Assembly: GCA_030062745.1 (NCBI GenBank)
Contig: CP099839.1
Location: 10,290,118 to 10,354,117, forward strand
Length of the DNA stretch: 64,000 nucleotides
Direction: 5' to 3'
From: Capitulum mitella
Taxonomy: Eukaryota; Arthropoda; Thecostraca; Pollicipedomorpha; Pollicipedidae
The position numbers and the translations under genes are program-made. Under the pieces are notes generated by a model. That model had not been told where the DNA came from. It did no database searches and worked only from the letters and a program-made list of their open reading frames with translations. Shown here one piece after another: positions 24,721 through 34,800 of the stretch. Position 1 is the stretch's first letter; every line of letters starts with the position of its first letter.

Positions 24721-25840
24721 GACAGACTTATTATTACCAATACGGTCTTTATCGCTTATCGAAGTGTTAATGAACATTAACTTCACGTGGGAGGTGGGTA
24801 TCTTTCGTCTTTGATTGTGTTGCTAGCCAAATGAAATATATGACGTAATCATTGCCTGAAGCGTGGACTATGCGTAGATGTACATCACACATATAGCGAT
24901 ATGTACGATATTATCACGATGATGAACTGTTCACTGCACGCACCGTTAATCACGTCACTAAGATTAATGAACTATGGATGCCTCTTTTGTTGATGTTGTA
25001 GTCTGTCTTCGTTCGATTCGGTTATCTCGGAAGTGGGAAACTCTCTTCAGAATGCTGAAAAGCTGGGATACAAATAAACAACGCGGAAAAGCCGAAAAAA
25101 CTTCAATGGGGAAAAGCCGAAAAACTTAACTTGAGCGCCATTTTTGGCATAAATCAGCGTTGTATTCCACTGACTGTTGATCTGACCTGACATGGCCTGA
25201 GGAGTGGCAGACTACTTTTTGGTAACGAAAAACTTTCTGGTCCTTTTTGGACTTTCAGTACTCAGGATCAATTTACAGGACTGTCGCATTTGCTTTTATT
25301 GCTCACTGATTTTGAACGCCATAACATGACTTTGTTCGACCTCTTGACCCTAAAATACTAATTCAGAGTAAAAAAACATGCGTCTAGTCTTCAAAGAATT
25401 GATGAGCATTCTATCCGCGCCACTCTCATCTCAGTACTTTCTGAGTTCTCGAGATCATAGAGAGATCCTCGTTGATCCCCCCCCCCTCCCCGATAAGCGG
25501 AGGGCGGTTCGGACACCCGGGAGTGCGCTTATTAAACAAAAATATCTTTATAAGCAACAAAAAGGCTTCCTATTTGTTTCGTCTATACCGAATCAAGTCA
25601 CCCTCATTTATTTGGACTTTTCACTCACCGTGCAAAGGGCCACAAAGAGAGGTCTGTGCGATGTAAAGCGCCGGTTTCCGTGCGCGCCTCGGAACAGGGT
25701 GAGCCAGGCAGAATCAGCGGCCACAACATCTGGTACATCGGGCGCTGTGCTCTGCTGAGGTCACGGCCGGGCCAATAAACCCAACAACAGGCGTTTCCTG
25801 TTTATCGCCAGCCCAGCTGACGGGTCAGCGTACCTTGATA
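24721..25840. other. No gene recognised
   Basis: Short ORFs only. The longest, 25378-25758 plus, has no recognisable motif. A poly-C patch lies at about 25477-25492. Confidence 0.45.
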
Positions 25841-25989
25841 CGTGTGTGCCTTCCCAGCATTGTACGCGGATGTGCGCATCTGCGACAAAAAGACTTCTAC
25901 ATCAGAGTGGTAGCGGTTGCCATACCAGTGTGTATGCCAGCGAACGGATTAAGCCTGCGCAGGGCTTGATATTGCTTTCCGCGCCATTA

Positions 25990-26479
25990 AATTTTACTTC
26001 AGTTCTGTCAAGTAACCCGCAAGCTCCACGCAACTCTCAAATGACTGCCGGCGTGCTGCCAAGTCACGATTCAGTGCCTGTTCTGCCAGACGAGGTGAAC
26101 AGCCGACGCAGGCTGAACAGAGCATCCCCCTGCGGCAGGCCATGGGCCGACAAACAGCGGGTTCCCCGAACCGGCGGTCGCTTTGTTCCTGCGCGCAGCG
26201 GTCAGCTCGGCCCGCTCCCACCCGTCCGGCTGTCGGAACCCCGCCGCCTCCGCCGGCTGCGCGGCTCCGGGCGGCGTGAAATCTGCGAGGCCCGCCCTGC
26301 TCGGTGCGCTCTGGCATTGCGCTTCATTACGGGCCGATCCCGGGCGCCATTGAACGCGAACGAGCCGCATCCGGCGTCGGTGCGTCCGGCACGACGTCTG
26401 GCCACGTCCGGCCGGGCCGGGGGCGCCACCGGTCGTCCCGCGGCCGGCGCCGGCGGCCGCCGCGCCGCGCGCCCCAGCC
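25990..26479 (+). promoter_or_regulatory. GC/CpG-rich 5' region of the Na+/H+ exchanger gene
   Basis: GC and CpG content rises sharply from about 26150 to the start codon at 26480. There is no clear TATA box. It probably holds the promoter and 5' UTR. The start context GCCATGG is favourable. Long ORFs here on both strands are products of GC bias. Confidence 0.4.
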
Positions 26480-28712
26480 ATGGCTGCGCCCCGCTGGCGG
26501 CCGCACGCGCTGCTGCCGCTGGTGGCGGCCGCGCTGGCGGTGGCGGCCGCCGCGCCGCCGGCCGGCCGCCTCCAGCGAGCGTCCAACGGCAGCGCGCCGA
26601 CCGTCCGGCCGCCGCCGCTCAACTCCACGCCCGAGTACCACGACCCGCTGTTCGGCCCGTACGACCCCAACCGGCAGTACGCCCACGTGCGGTACTTCGA
26701 GGTGGGCAAGGTGGACTTTGAGCATGTGCAGGCGCCTTTCGTGATCGGCTGCTGGATTCCTGATCGCCGGCCTGGCCAAGATGGCGTTCCACAGTGTGCC
26801 GCGCGTGTCGAGCATGGTGCCGGAGTCGTGCCTGCTGATCGGGCTCGGCATCGCCGTCGGCGCCTTCCTGTACGTCTGCCTGGGCGACATCGAGGCGTCG
26901 CACCACCTGGATCCGGATACGTTCTTTCTCTACATGCTGCCACCCATCATCCTGGACGCCGGCTACTTCATGCCCAACCGGCTCTTCTTCGACAACCTGG
27001 GCACGATCCTGCTGCTGGCCGTGGTCGGCACCATCTTCAACACGTTCGCGATCGCCGGCGGCCTGTACGTGCTCGGCCTGACCGGGGTGTACGGCGTGGA
27101 GACGTCGCTGCTGGACATCTTCCTCTTCTCGGCGCTGATATCGGCTGTCGACCCGGTGGCCGTGCTGGCCGTCTTCGAGGAGATCGAGGTCAACGACGTG
27201 CTCTACATTGTCGTCTTCGGCGAGAGCCTCCTCAACGACGCCGTCACCGTCGGCCTGTACCACATGTTCGAGGAGTACATGACCATCGAAGATAGTGCCT
27301 TCAGGATGGCGGACGTCGGTAAGGGGTTTGTCAAGTTCGCTTCGGCTGCCGTCGGCGGCACGTTCATCGGCGTGGTGTGGGGTTTCGTCACCGCGTTTTT
27401 CACACGATTCACGCACAAAGCCCGCGTCATGGAGCCCATCTTCGTGTTCACTATGCCGTACCTGGCGTATCTCAACGCCGAAATTTTCCACCTGTCCGGC
27501 ATTTTGTCCATCACGTTCTGCGGTCTAACTATGAAAAACTACGTCATCACCAACGTGTCGACCAAGTCGCACACCACCATCAAGTACATGATGAAAATGC
27601 TGGCATCCTGCTCCGAGACCGCCATATTCATGTTGCTCGGCGTGGCCACCGTCCACAACCACCACGACTGGAACCTGGCCTTCGTGCTGGCCACCGTGCT
27701 CTTCTGTCTGTTGTTTCGCTTCATCGGCGTGGTCGTCTTGACGTCCTTCGCCAACCGGCTGCGCCTGCGGCCAATCGCCGCCGTCGACGTGTTCGTCATG
27801 GCGTACGGCGGCCTGCGCGGCGCCGTGGCCTTCGCGCTCGTCATGCTCATCGACCCGCACTACGTGAAGGAGCAGCAGATGTTCCTCACCACCACCATCT
27901 CGGTCGTCTACTTCACCGTCTTCGTGCAGGGCGTGACGATCAAACCCCTGGTGGAGCGGCTCGGCGTCGAGCGCGCCAACAAGCGACGCCTCACCATGAA
28001 CGAGCGCATCCACGAGCGCACGCTCGACCACCTCAAGGCTGGCGTGGAGAACATCGTCGGCCATCCTTTCACCTACAACGTGCGTCACCGGTTCAAGCAG
28101 TTCAACAACGACTACCTCCTGCCGTGCTTGACGCGCAGCCACAGCAACAGCGCCCGCGATCCCAAGATCATCGAGACGTTCAGCAAGCTGGCCATGATGG
28201 ACGCCATGCAGAACTACAACGACGCCACCAACCTGGGACGGAACGGGCAGACGCGGCGCGTCGACAGCTCCTCGACCTCACTCTCGGAGACCGCCAGCTC
28301 GCGACTGGGCACGCCGCTGCCGCCGGACCCGGCGCCGCCGCAGCTGCAGCGCCATTTCAGCCACCGGCGCCGCGCCACGCAGGACGAGCAGCTGCCGGAC
28401 CCGGTGCTGAGCGCGCGCGACGAGGTGCACATGGCGCAGGACCTGGACGCGCGCCTGCTGCTGCGCGCCTCGCTCGAGCCGCCGCCGCGCGCCGCCTCCG
28501 AGGGGCGCCGCGGCACCGTGGCCGGCGTGCTGCGCGAGGCAGCGCGCCGCCACTCGGCCGGGCTCGGCCGGCGCCGGCTCGGCAGCGAGCCGAGCGAGCG
28601 AGGCCGCGCCAGGTCGACCGAGCACCAGCGGACCGGGGCCGACCAGCGGCGCAGCAGCGGAGGCTCTCTCGCGACCCGGGACACCAACGGCATGCAGTAC
28701 ACCCGACTGTGA
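26480..28712 (+). CDS. Plasma-membrane-type Na+/H+ exchanger (SLC9/NHE), intronless, one-base frameshift
   Basis: This encodes an electroneutral Na+/H+ antiporter of the NHE2/3/5-like plasma-membrane group. Residues 1-24 form a signal-like Ala/Leu-rich segment. The N-terminus then reads VRYFEVGKVDFEHVQAPFVI before the first membrane segment. Next come PRVSSMVPESCLLIGLGI, FFLYMLPPIILDAGYFMP (amiloride-site region), SAVDPVAVLAVFEEIEVND, FGESLLNDAVTVGLYHMFEE (ion-site ND) and AYGGLRGAVAFALVMLID. A hydrophilic tail of about 220 residues follows (YNVRHRFKQFNNDYLLPCL, then Ser/Arg-rich) and ends in YTRL at TGA 28710-28712. The frame opened by ATG 26480 is correct to ...GCWI; one surplus base at 26757-26759 then moves the conserved LIAGLAKMAFH into the next frame, where TGA at 26742 rules out an upstream start. 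Corrected length is about 736 residues. It is either an assembly error or a real lesion. Confidence 0.87.
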
Positions 28713-28744
28713 CCGGTTTGACGCGGCAGACCACGGCGGAACCG

Positions 28745-28949
28745 GCCGGTCGCCGAGTCTGGCGTCTCAGACCGCGCCAGAACCAGCCGGTCACTGAGTT
28801 TGACGTCACAGACCGAGGCAGAGCCAGGCGGTCACCGAGTCTGACATCGGAAACCGAGACAGAGCCAGCCGGTCGCCGAGGCTGACACGGGAACCTGGGC
28901 AGCACCAGCCGGCCACCGAGTCTGACGCGGAAAACCAAGGCAGAGCCAG
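28745..28949 (+). repeat. 41-bp minisatellite, five units, just after the exchanger stop
   Basis: Units begin G(C/G)CGGTC(A/G)CCGAGTCTGA and end CAGAGCCA, each 40-41 bp with about 75-85% similarity by eye. It starts 33 bp after the TGA, so it should lie in the 3' UTR. Confidence 0.85.
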
Positions 28950-29657
28950 CCGGCTCCGTCTCAGGGCAGCGCCAGGACTAACGCGTTTGGCTATAAACGC
29001 TACAGGAAGGGTCGAATGCGGCTCGGTGTAGCTTTGCCTCGAAATGATGAACATCAGGTAACTGCGGCTGTAAGGGACTCAGTTAACTAGCGTTCATTAC
29101 ACCCTACGTACATTTAGTAGGATCACATCAATAGCCTGACTTCTGTCAGTAATAAGCCTAAAAGTATATCGTCATTATGAACCAATGATGTGCCAATTCA
29201 AAGCGCGTTATTCCGCATTGCAAATGCTTCCAGTGTCGCATGCAAAGAATGTCTGGGTATCTTTTGCAAAAAATACGCCGTATTTTGCGACACGGTGCAT
29301 GCTTGTCCTTCACGACAATGTGTAGGAGCTGTGAACATGTCGGAACGTTCGCCGTTCAATACAGCTGAACTTCATGTGGAGATTTAGGCTAGTTTATAAA
29401 TACAACTGGAACTGGAGGGTGACGAACGCAACCGCAGAAAAAAGAGTGTTAATTGTAACGCAACAGGAACACCGGCTTGTACTCAAATTTGTTTTTAATC
29501 TAAGGGACAAAACAACTTTGAAAAAGGAAGGGCAAAAAAGATTATTCAATTCTGTTCTTTTGTTGTTTCAGGCCGCAACTATAGTATCAGCAAAAGGTTT
29601 ACATTTTTGTGCACATGGAGTGCTGATGGTTGACATTATGGCATTACACACACAAAC

Positions 29658-29666
<9 letters not shown>

Positions 29667-29714
<48 letters not shown>
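29667..29714. repeat. (TA)n microsatellite
   Basis: About 24 TA units in the probable 3' UTR or 3' flank of the exchanger. Confidence 0.96.
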
Positions 29715-29715
<1 letters not shown>

Positions 29716-30526
29716 GGTGTACTTATGCTAGCGTATTTCGTTCTTTTTTGTCTGATCTTGTTAAAAACGTAAAGATATCATAACTTACCTATGCTCATAA
29801 CTTACCTATGACTATACGACATATACAAGATATATCTTTGCGCTTAGTTTAGCATTTGGTGCGCTCGCCTCTCCCTGGTTTGCTTGAAAGATGGCGTCAT
29901 GTAGACAACGAAGCCTTGTAATGTAAATCAAAGTATGTTTTGACATCAGTAAATGCCGAGAAACACCCAGCGTTCATCAAAAGTTGACCATCGTCGTCAT
30001 AAAGGCCAGAGGTTTACGATCCCTCCTTTAACAGCGGTGAAATGCCAGCTTTCACAGAGAGCCCTCAGTCACGAGGAAAGTAAACAAACTCCTTCACGGC
30101 TTGATCATATGGGTCTTGTGTTTTCGCTCGCCGGCAGGATATGCGACCACACGTCGGTCTTTGTACTGAGCGACACGCATCGGGCCAGCCGAGGACACTT
30201 GATGCGCGGTCTGGATGTCAGTGGTTCACAAACCAGCCGCCTGTCTCGAGGGTCGCTTTAAAAGACGGTACCGCACTGTAGCGCACCATCCCTCGAAGCG
30301 CGCTAAAATTTCAACCCGCAAAAGTTGTAAAACAAGCAGCATGTCATTCACGCGACTCAAGGCGCTGCTCTGTGTGAAATTCAGGTTATTGGACTAAGCC
30401 CTGAGTTTCACGTCAAATCGCAGTGCTTCAATCCGAGCAATCGATTCGATTCGATCATTTCTAGCCTTCCGATTGGAGCAAGTGCCCGTATGGTTTACTT
30501 ACACGACCACGACAGGGTAAAGCATG

Positions 30527-30532
30527 AATAAA
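30527..30532 (+). terminator. Candidate polyadenylation signal AATAAA for the exchanger
   Basis: A canonical hexamer noticed on the plus strand in the interval between the two convergent genes. Using it would imply a 3' UTR of about 1.8 kb. Confidence 0.35.
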
Positions 30533-30545
30533 CAATAAGTGTCAC

Positions 30546-30551
30546 TTTATT
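30546..30551 (-). terminator. Candidate polyadenylation signal AATAAA for the tau-family gene
   Basis: TTTATT on the plus strand reads AATAAA on the minus strand, about 860 bp beyond the KSP-exon stop at 31409. It faces the plus-strand signal 13 bp away. Confidence 0.4.
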
Positions 30552-31408
30552 CAAGTGCTACACCACCGGAGGTGAACAGAACAACGAGTACCGATGTGTC
30601 AAAAGCGATAACGACGCATCTAATCCACCTGACGTTTTCTGCTTCGTCTTGACTGATATAGTCTGTCCAATAATTCCGATCCTCATTCTTGAACACACAA
30701 TCGAAAAATAAAATTGATAGTGCTAGAACATTTAACACAAAAGCGTTCTTCTAAGCTATCAAGGATAAAACAATTTTGCGCATCACGCAGTAATCAATAA
30801 TTAGTTTGGAGGTTACACTCGTTCAAGATGCGAGGAGGAAGGTGTGCGGTATAAACGAGATGCAGCAGCAGTCTTCACCTCTCGGAGCCGCCCGGCTCCG
30901 AACCGCCACGCCAGAGAGTCGCGTTTCCATCGCTTATCACTGTGCACCCGTCTCAGCTGGCCTGCACACCTAGACGACTACAACGGAAACAGGCGCGCGG
31001 GTGGACGGGGCGCGGCAGCATCACTGGCTCCGGCGGCCGGCTGGGGCCGACCGCCGCCCACTCTGGAAAGGTCACAGCCCGACCTGACCGCCAGCTGACC
31101 CTCGTCTCAACGCACGCTCGAACCAAACCGACCTGCACCGACCGCCCGGCAAAAGGTCTAGCTGAAGACGAGCGCGGCAAGCGAGCGGCCAATGCAGCGC
31201 AGAGCCGGCGCACGGCTACACACACGCGCGCGCACACACGCAAAACGAGCGGCAGCAACCAAACGCACCCGGAGCGAGATGGCAGCATTGCGCAGGCGCC
31301 ACCCCTCGCCTGTCCGCCGAGCGAAGCGAGAGCGAGTGCGAGCAAGCCGGCCGCGCCGGTGAGCGTCGGTAAGCGAACAGCTGCCGGTGAGACGCCGTCG
31401 GGCGCCGC
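30552..31408 (-). other. Probable 3' UTR / 3' flank of the tau-family gene
   Basis: The part at 30880-31408 is GC-rich and carries long but unconvincing ORFs on both strands. No splice-flanked coding segment was recognised. Confidence 0.4.
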
Positions 31409-31807
31409 TTAGGCCTGGGGAGCCGGAGAGCCGTTCCCGGCCGCCGGCGACTTCGCCTCGGGCTGCGGAGACTTCGCCTCCGGAGCAGGAGACTTTCCCT
31501 CGGGAGCCGGAGACTTAACGTCGGGCGCGGGAGACTTCGCCTCGGGAGCGGGAGACTTTGCCTCGGGAGCGGGAGACTTCGCCTCGGAGGCCGGAGACTT
31601 CGCCTCGGGGGCGGGAGACTTGGCGTCCGGTTTCGGGGAGGCCGCCCCGGAGGCCGGAGACGCTGCTGCATCAGAAGCGGGCGGAGAGCCGTTCGCCGGC
31701 GACTTGGCTTCCGGGTCGGGCGATTTCGGGTCGTCCTGCGCAGGCGCAGAGGGAGACTGGGCGGGAGATTTGGTCGGAGACTTCGTAGGCGAGGCCGGTC
31801 CCGGACT
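31409..31807 (-). CDS. Tau-family last exon: KSP-repeat tail
   Basis: The acceptor is gaaactgtttcag and the frame is phase 0 from the 33266 donor. It encodes SPGPASPTKSPTKSPAQSPS and then a seven-residue repeat (AKSPAPE and variants, 21 bp in DNA), 13 KSP in all, ending NGSPAPQA and TAA. The codon-level repeat is visible at 31437-31625. KSP is the phosphorylated unit of neurofilament-H/M tails; the function here is inferred only. Confidence 0.78.
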   Translation of the reverse strand, partial: SPGPASPTKSPTKSPAQSPSAPAQDDPKSPDPEAKSPANGSPPASDAAASPASGAASPKPDAKSPAPEAKSPASEAKSPAPEAKSPAPEAKSPAPDVKSPAPEGKSPAPEAKSPQPEAKSPAAGNGSPAPQA

Positions 31808-34800
31808 CTGAAACAGTTTCAGGTCGCAAATTATATGCAGCTTCGACAATAGCAATTCACGCAAGTATTTGTCACCGTATATGGCTTCATATCATAAAGA
31901 ACAGTTCCCCAATGGAAATAAAGTAGCGCAAATGCTTGTCAATGATGTTAAACAAAGTACGGCCTACGATAGACTATTAAACGAGCTAGATGTTTCACGA
32001 CATGTGACTTTTACTCCGGAAATACTTCATCAGAGTTATTTCGCCGCCTCTCCGTTAACCCTAATCGCAGCCACAAAGTCGCAACGCAGGGTCCTGTATC
32101 GACACACTGAGTCATGTACCGGCGTTAGTCGTGGCAGTTCGGGGAGGATGGGAAGAGGAGGAGTGAGTCGGTTAGTACGCCATCGGCAGGAACCAGCGCA
32201 AGTAGTGCAGCGTTTTGAAAAGGAGAACCAGGTAGGAGGCTGGCGACGAGTGGACCACGTTTGCCATGCAGGCCATGGCTAGAAACTCGACGTTCTCAAA
32301 GCGAGGAATCTGTGGTTCGATGCAGACCACCTAAAGAAAGGGATACAAGCGATCAGATTAATCGACGGGCATGCCTTGATACTACTTAAAGAGCCACTAC
32401 GTCAACTGCCCTGATAAAGCGCTGCTTTGATTGTGTAGCTATGAGATGTTGGCATTTCGCGGAAAAGCGTATAATTATTTTGTTGCACAAGCGTTCTACA
32501 GTTATACTCACGGCAATTTTCACAAAGAAAACTATACACATGTGAATGTTCCGACAAAAAAGAAACAGAAAAAGCAAGCGCTGTTGATTTAGCAACTGTG
32601 GAAGTCATGTCCATTTGCGAAAGACTATAAGCACACAACCACATCACCTGCTGTCTGGTCTGACCGGTCCAGAGTACGGCCGACATGACTTCGCATTTAT
32701 CATGACATACATCGTTCACTGGCTCCGAGACAAAAGGAAAGGAAAATGTAATGAGGCCAACTTAGAGTCAGATCAAAGCATGAGTGCAAATGTTGTGTCA
32801 ATGTAGCTCCATGCCTATATCCCGTTGTAAAACAGAACAGCAATCATGCCATCTGTTTGAATCGATGGATATCATGCCGGAGTAATGAATGTGAATCGCG
32901 ATCAAGGAAATGTACACCCGTGACGAGCCAAGAGTCATATCGTAACGAGCACAGAAAAGTATGGTGGGTAGTCGTTGTCCAAAGCATATACACAGAGACG
33001 TCAAATTTTCGTTCCACTTGACAGGGCAGTGAGGAGCAAACGGTCCAGCGAAAACACTGGCAAGCTTGGTTGCATGAGCCACACTAAGTACCCATTACCC
33101 GACGCCAAATGGCATGTTAGGCATACACCGGTCGCTATAGAACGACGACTTAAATGGGCCGTTAGTCCAGCGGGGCCTGGAAGCTAGGGGTGGTGAGAGA
33201 CGTTAGTGTGACGCGGTCCTCCTGTGAAACAATACTCACCATCCTTGAGGAGCTCAATGTCTCACCGGTACGGCGCCATCATCTACTGAGCTGGCCTGAG
33301 ACTTGCGCCTGGTGCGGCCCTCGCCAGAGCCAGAGCTCATTTGACGAATGTATTCGGTATCGTTGAAGATTTTCTTGTCGCCACCTTGCGGCTTATGTTT
33401 CACGTTATCCATCGAGCCAACCCTACTGTTCACCGAGGATAGGTCTATTTTCATCGTTTCCACCTGCAAGGGCGGCAGCCCGGGTGGCGTCAGGCCGGTG
33501 CTTTCCGTGCTCGGCTCCGTGTTCAGCCCGTGAACCATTCACGACGTGCTGCGTGTGACGTCACACCGTAACAAAAACAGCAAACACAGTGCCGCGCAGA
33601 CACGCTAAACACGTAATGTCGTGGACGAGGTGGAAGTGCGGTGACGTCACGGCAAAAAAACAAGCGGCTTTTCCGTTAACACATAGCAGGAATTATCATA
33701 TCGACAATGTTGGTTTAAAATATTCAGTATGAGATGGATAAAAACATACATAAAATGGGACCTTTAAAAGCAGAATTGGACCAGTAATTCCGAAAGTAAC
33801 CGTAAAAACCACGGGAAGGTCCACCGACAGTTATTACGTTATGAAGTCATAATGAGATGTTTTTTTTCATCCCGAACTGAGGAGTGCCCATGCACACAGC
33901 ATACTGTGCAAACCCAACCCCAAGAGTGAAGGCTAAGCCTACAGGCTTAGTGAGCTTTGACAGGTGGCACATCGTGAACAGCACGGGACATCGACCAACT
34001 CCAAGCAGTGGCAGCACAAACATCAGTGCTCCGTCAGGCATATTCAGTACACCGTCGTCCCTTTTCTTACTTTGGCGTCAGGAAACATCCGGTCGCCAAC
34101 CCGGCCGAAGTCACCTCCAGACGGAGGACAGCGACCTGCCCTCTGGCGGACAGGGGGCGCCGCCGTCGCCAGAGGGCCAATAGCGTACCTTGACGTCGCC
34201 ACCGCCAGGCTTGTGCTGCAGGTTGTCCCTGGACCCGACTTTGGAGGAGGCTCGCTCCTTGAAGTCCAGCTTCTGAGTGTTAACTTTAACATTGCCTCCG
34301 CCCGGTTTGTAGCCTGTGTTGCCCATGGAGCCCACTTTGGGCTGCGATTTCCATTCCAGTTTCCGAGATTCGATCTGGTGGAAAGTGGCTCTTTGACGAT
34401 GCTTTTGACATTGTGACTGGATACTGAGATGCAAGAAATAAGTGCTCATTTACGACGTACTTTGTACAAGACGTTTTTCCAGGAATACACAAGGCACAGA
34501 ACAGTTTTGTCACTGCCCTAAACGTTGATTAAGGAACAATGGGTGTTTCTTCCGGATTATATGAATGAACTAAATTTAAATGGTCTCTCACCAACATGGA
34601 GTGTTTATGTTGTCGAGGAAAAGACACTAACAATGCGTGGAAACGAAAACAAAATGCGCATATATGGCAATAAACCTAACCAGACCTTTCCAGGGAAGAA
34701 AAGCAACCAGACAAAATGACTGTACGTCTTTTTAATGGGTTATTCCGTCCCACTCGCACGTGCCCATACGTCCATGCTTTACGTCTTTAGGATACGCGCA

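Noticed and set aside
26071..26943. Long minus-strand ORFs opposite the exchanger start
   Set aside because: Arg/Ala/Pro/Gly-rich frames caused by extreme GC content; the plus strand carries clear NHE motifs.
27377..28885. 502-codon plus-strand ORF overlapping the exchanger in another frame
   Set aside because: A His/Arg/Ala-rich shadow of the true frame with no protein signature.
30844..31412. 156-codon plus ORF near the MAP 3' end
   Set aside because: A GC-rich antisense/UTR frame with no motif.
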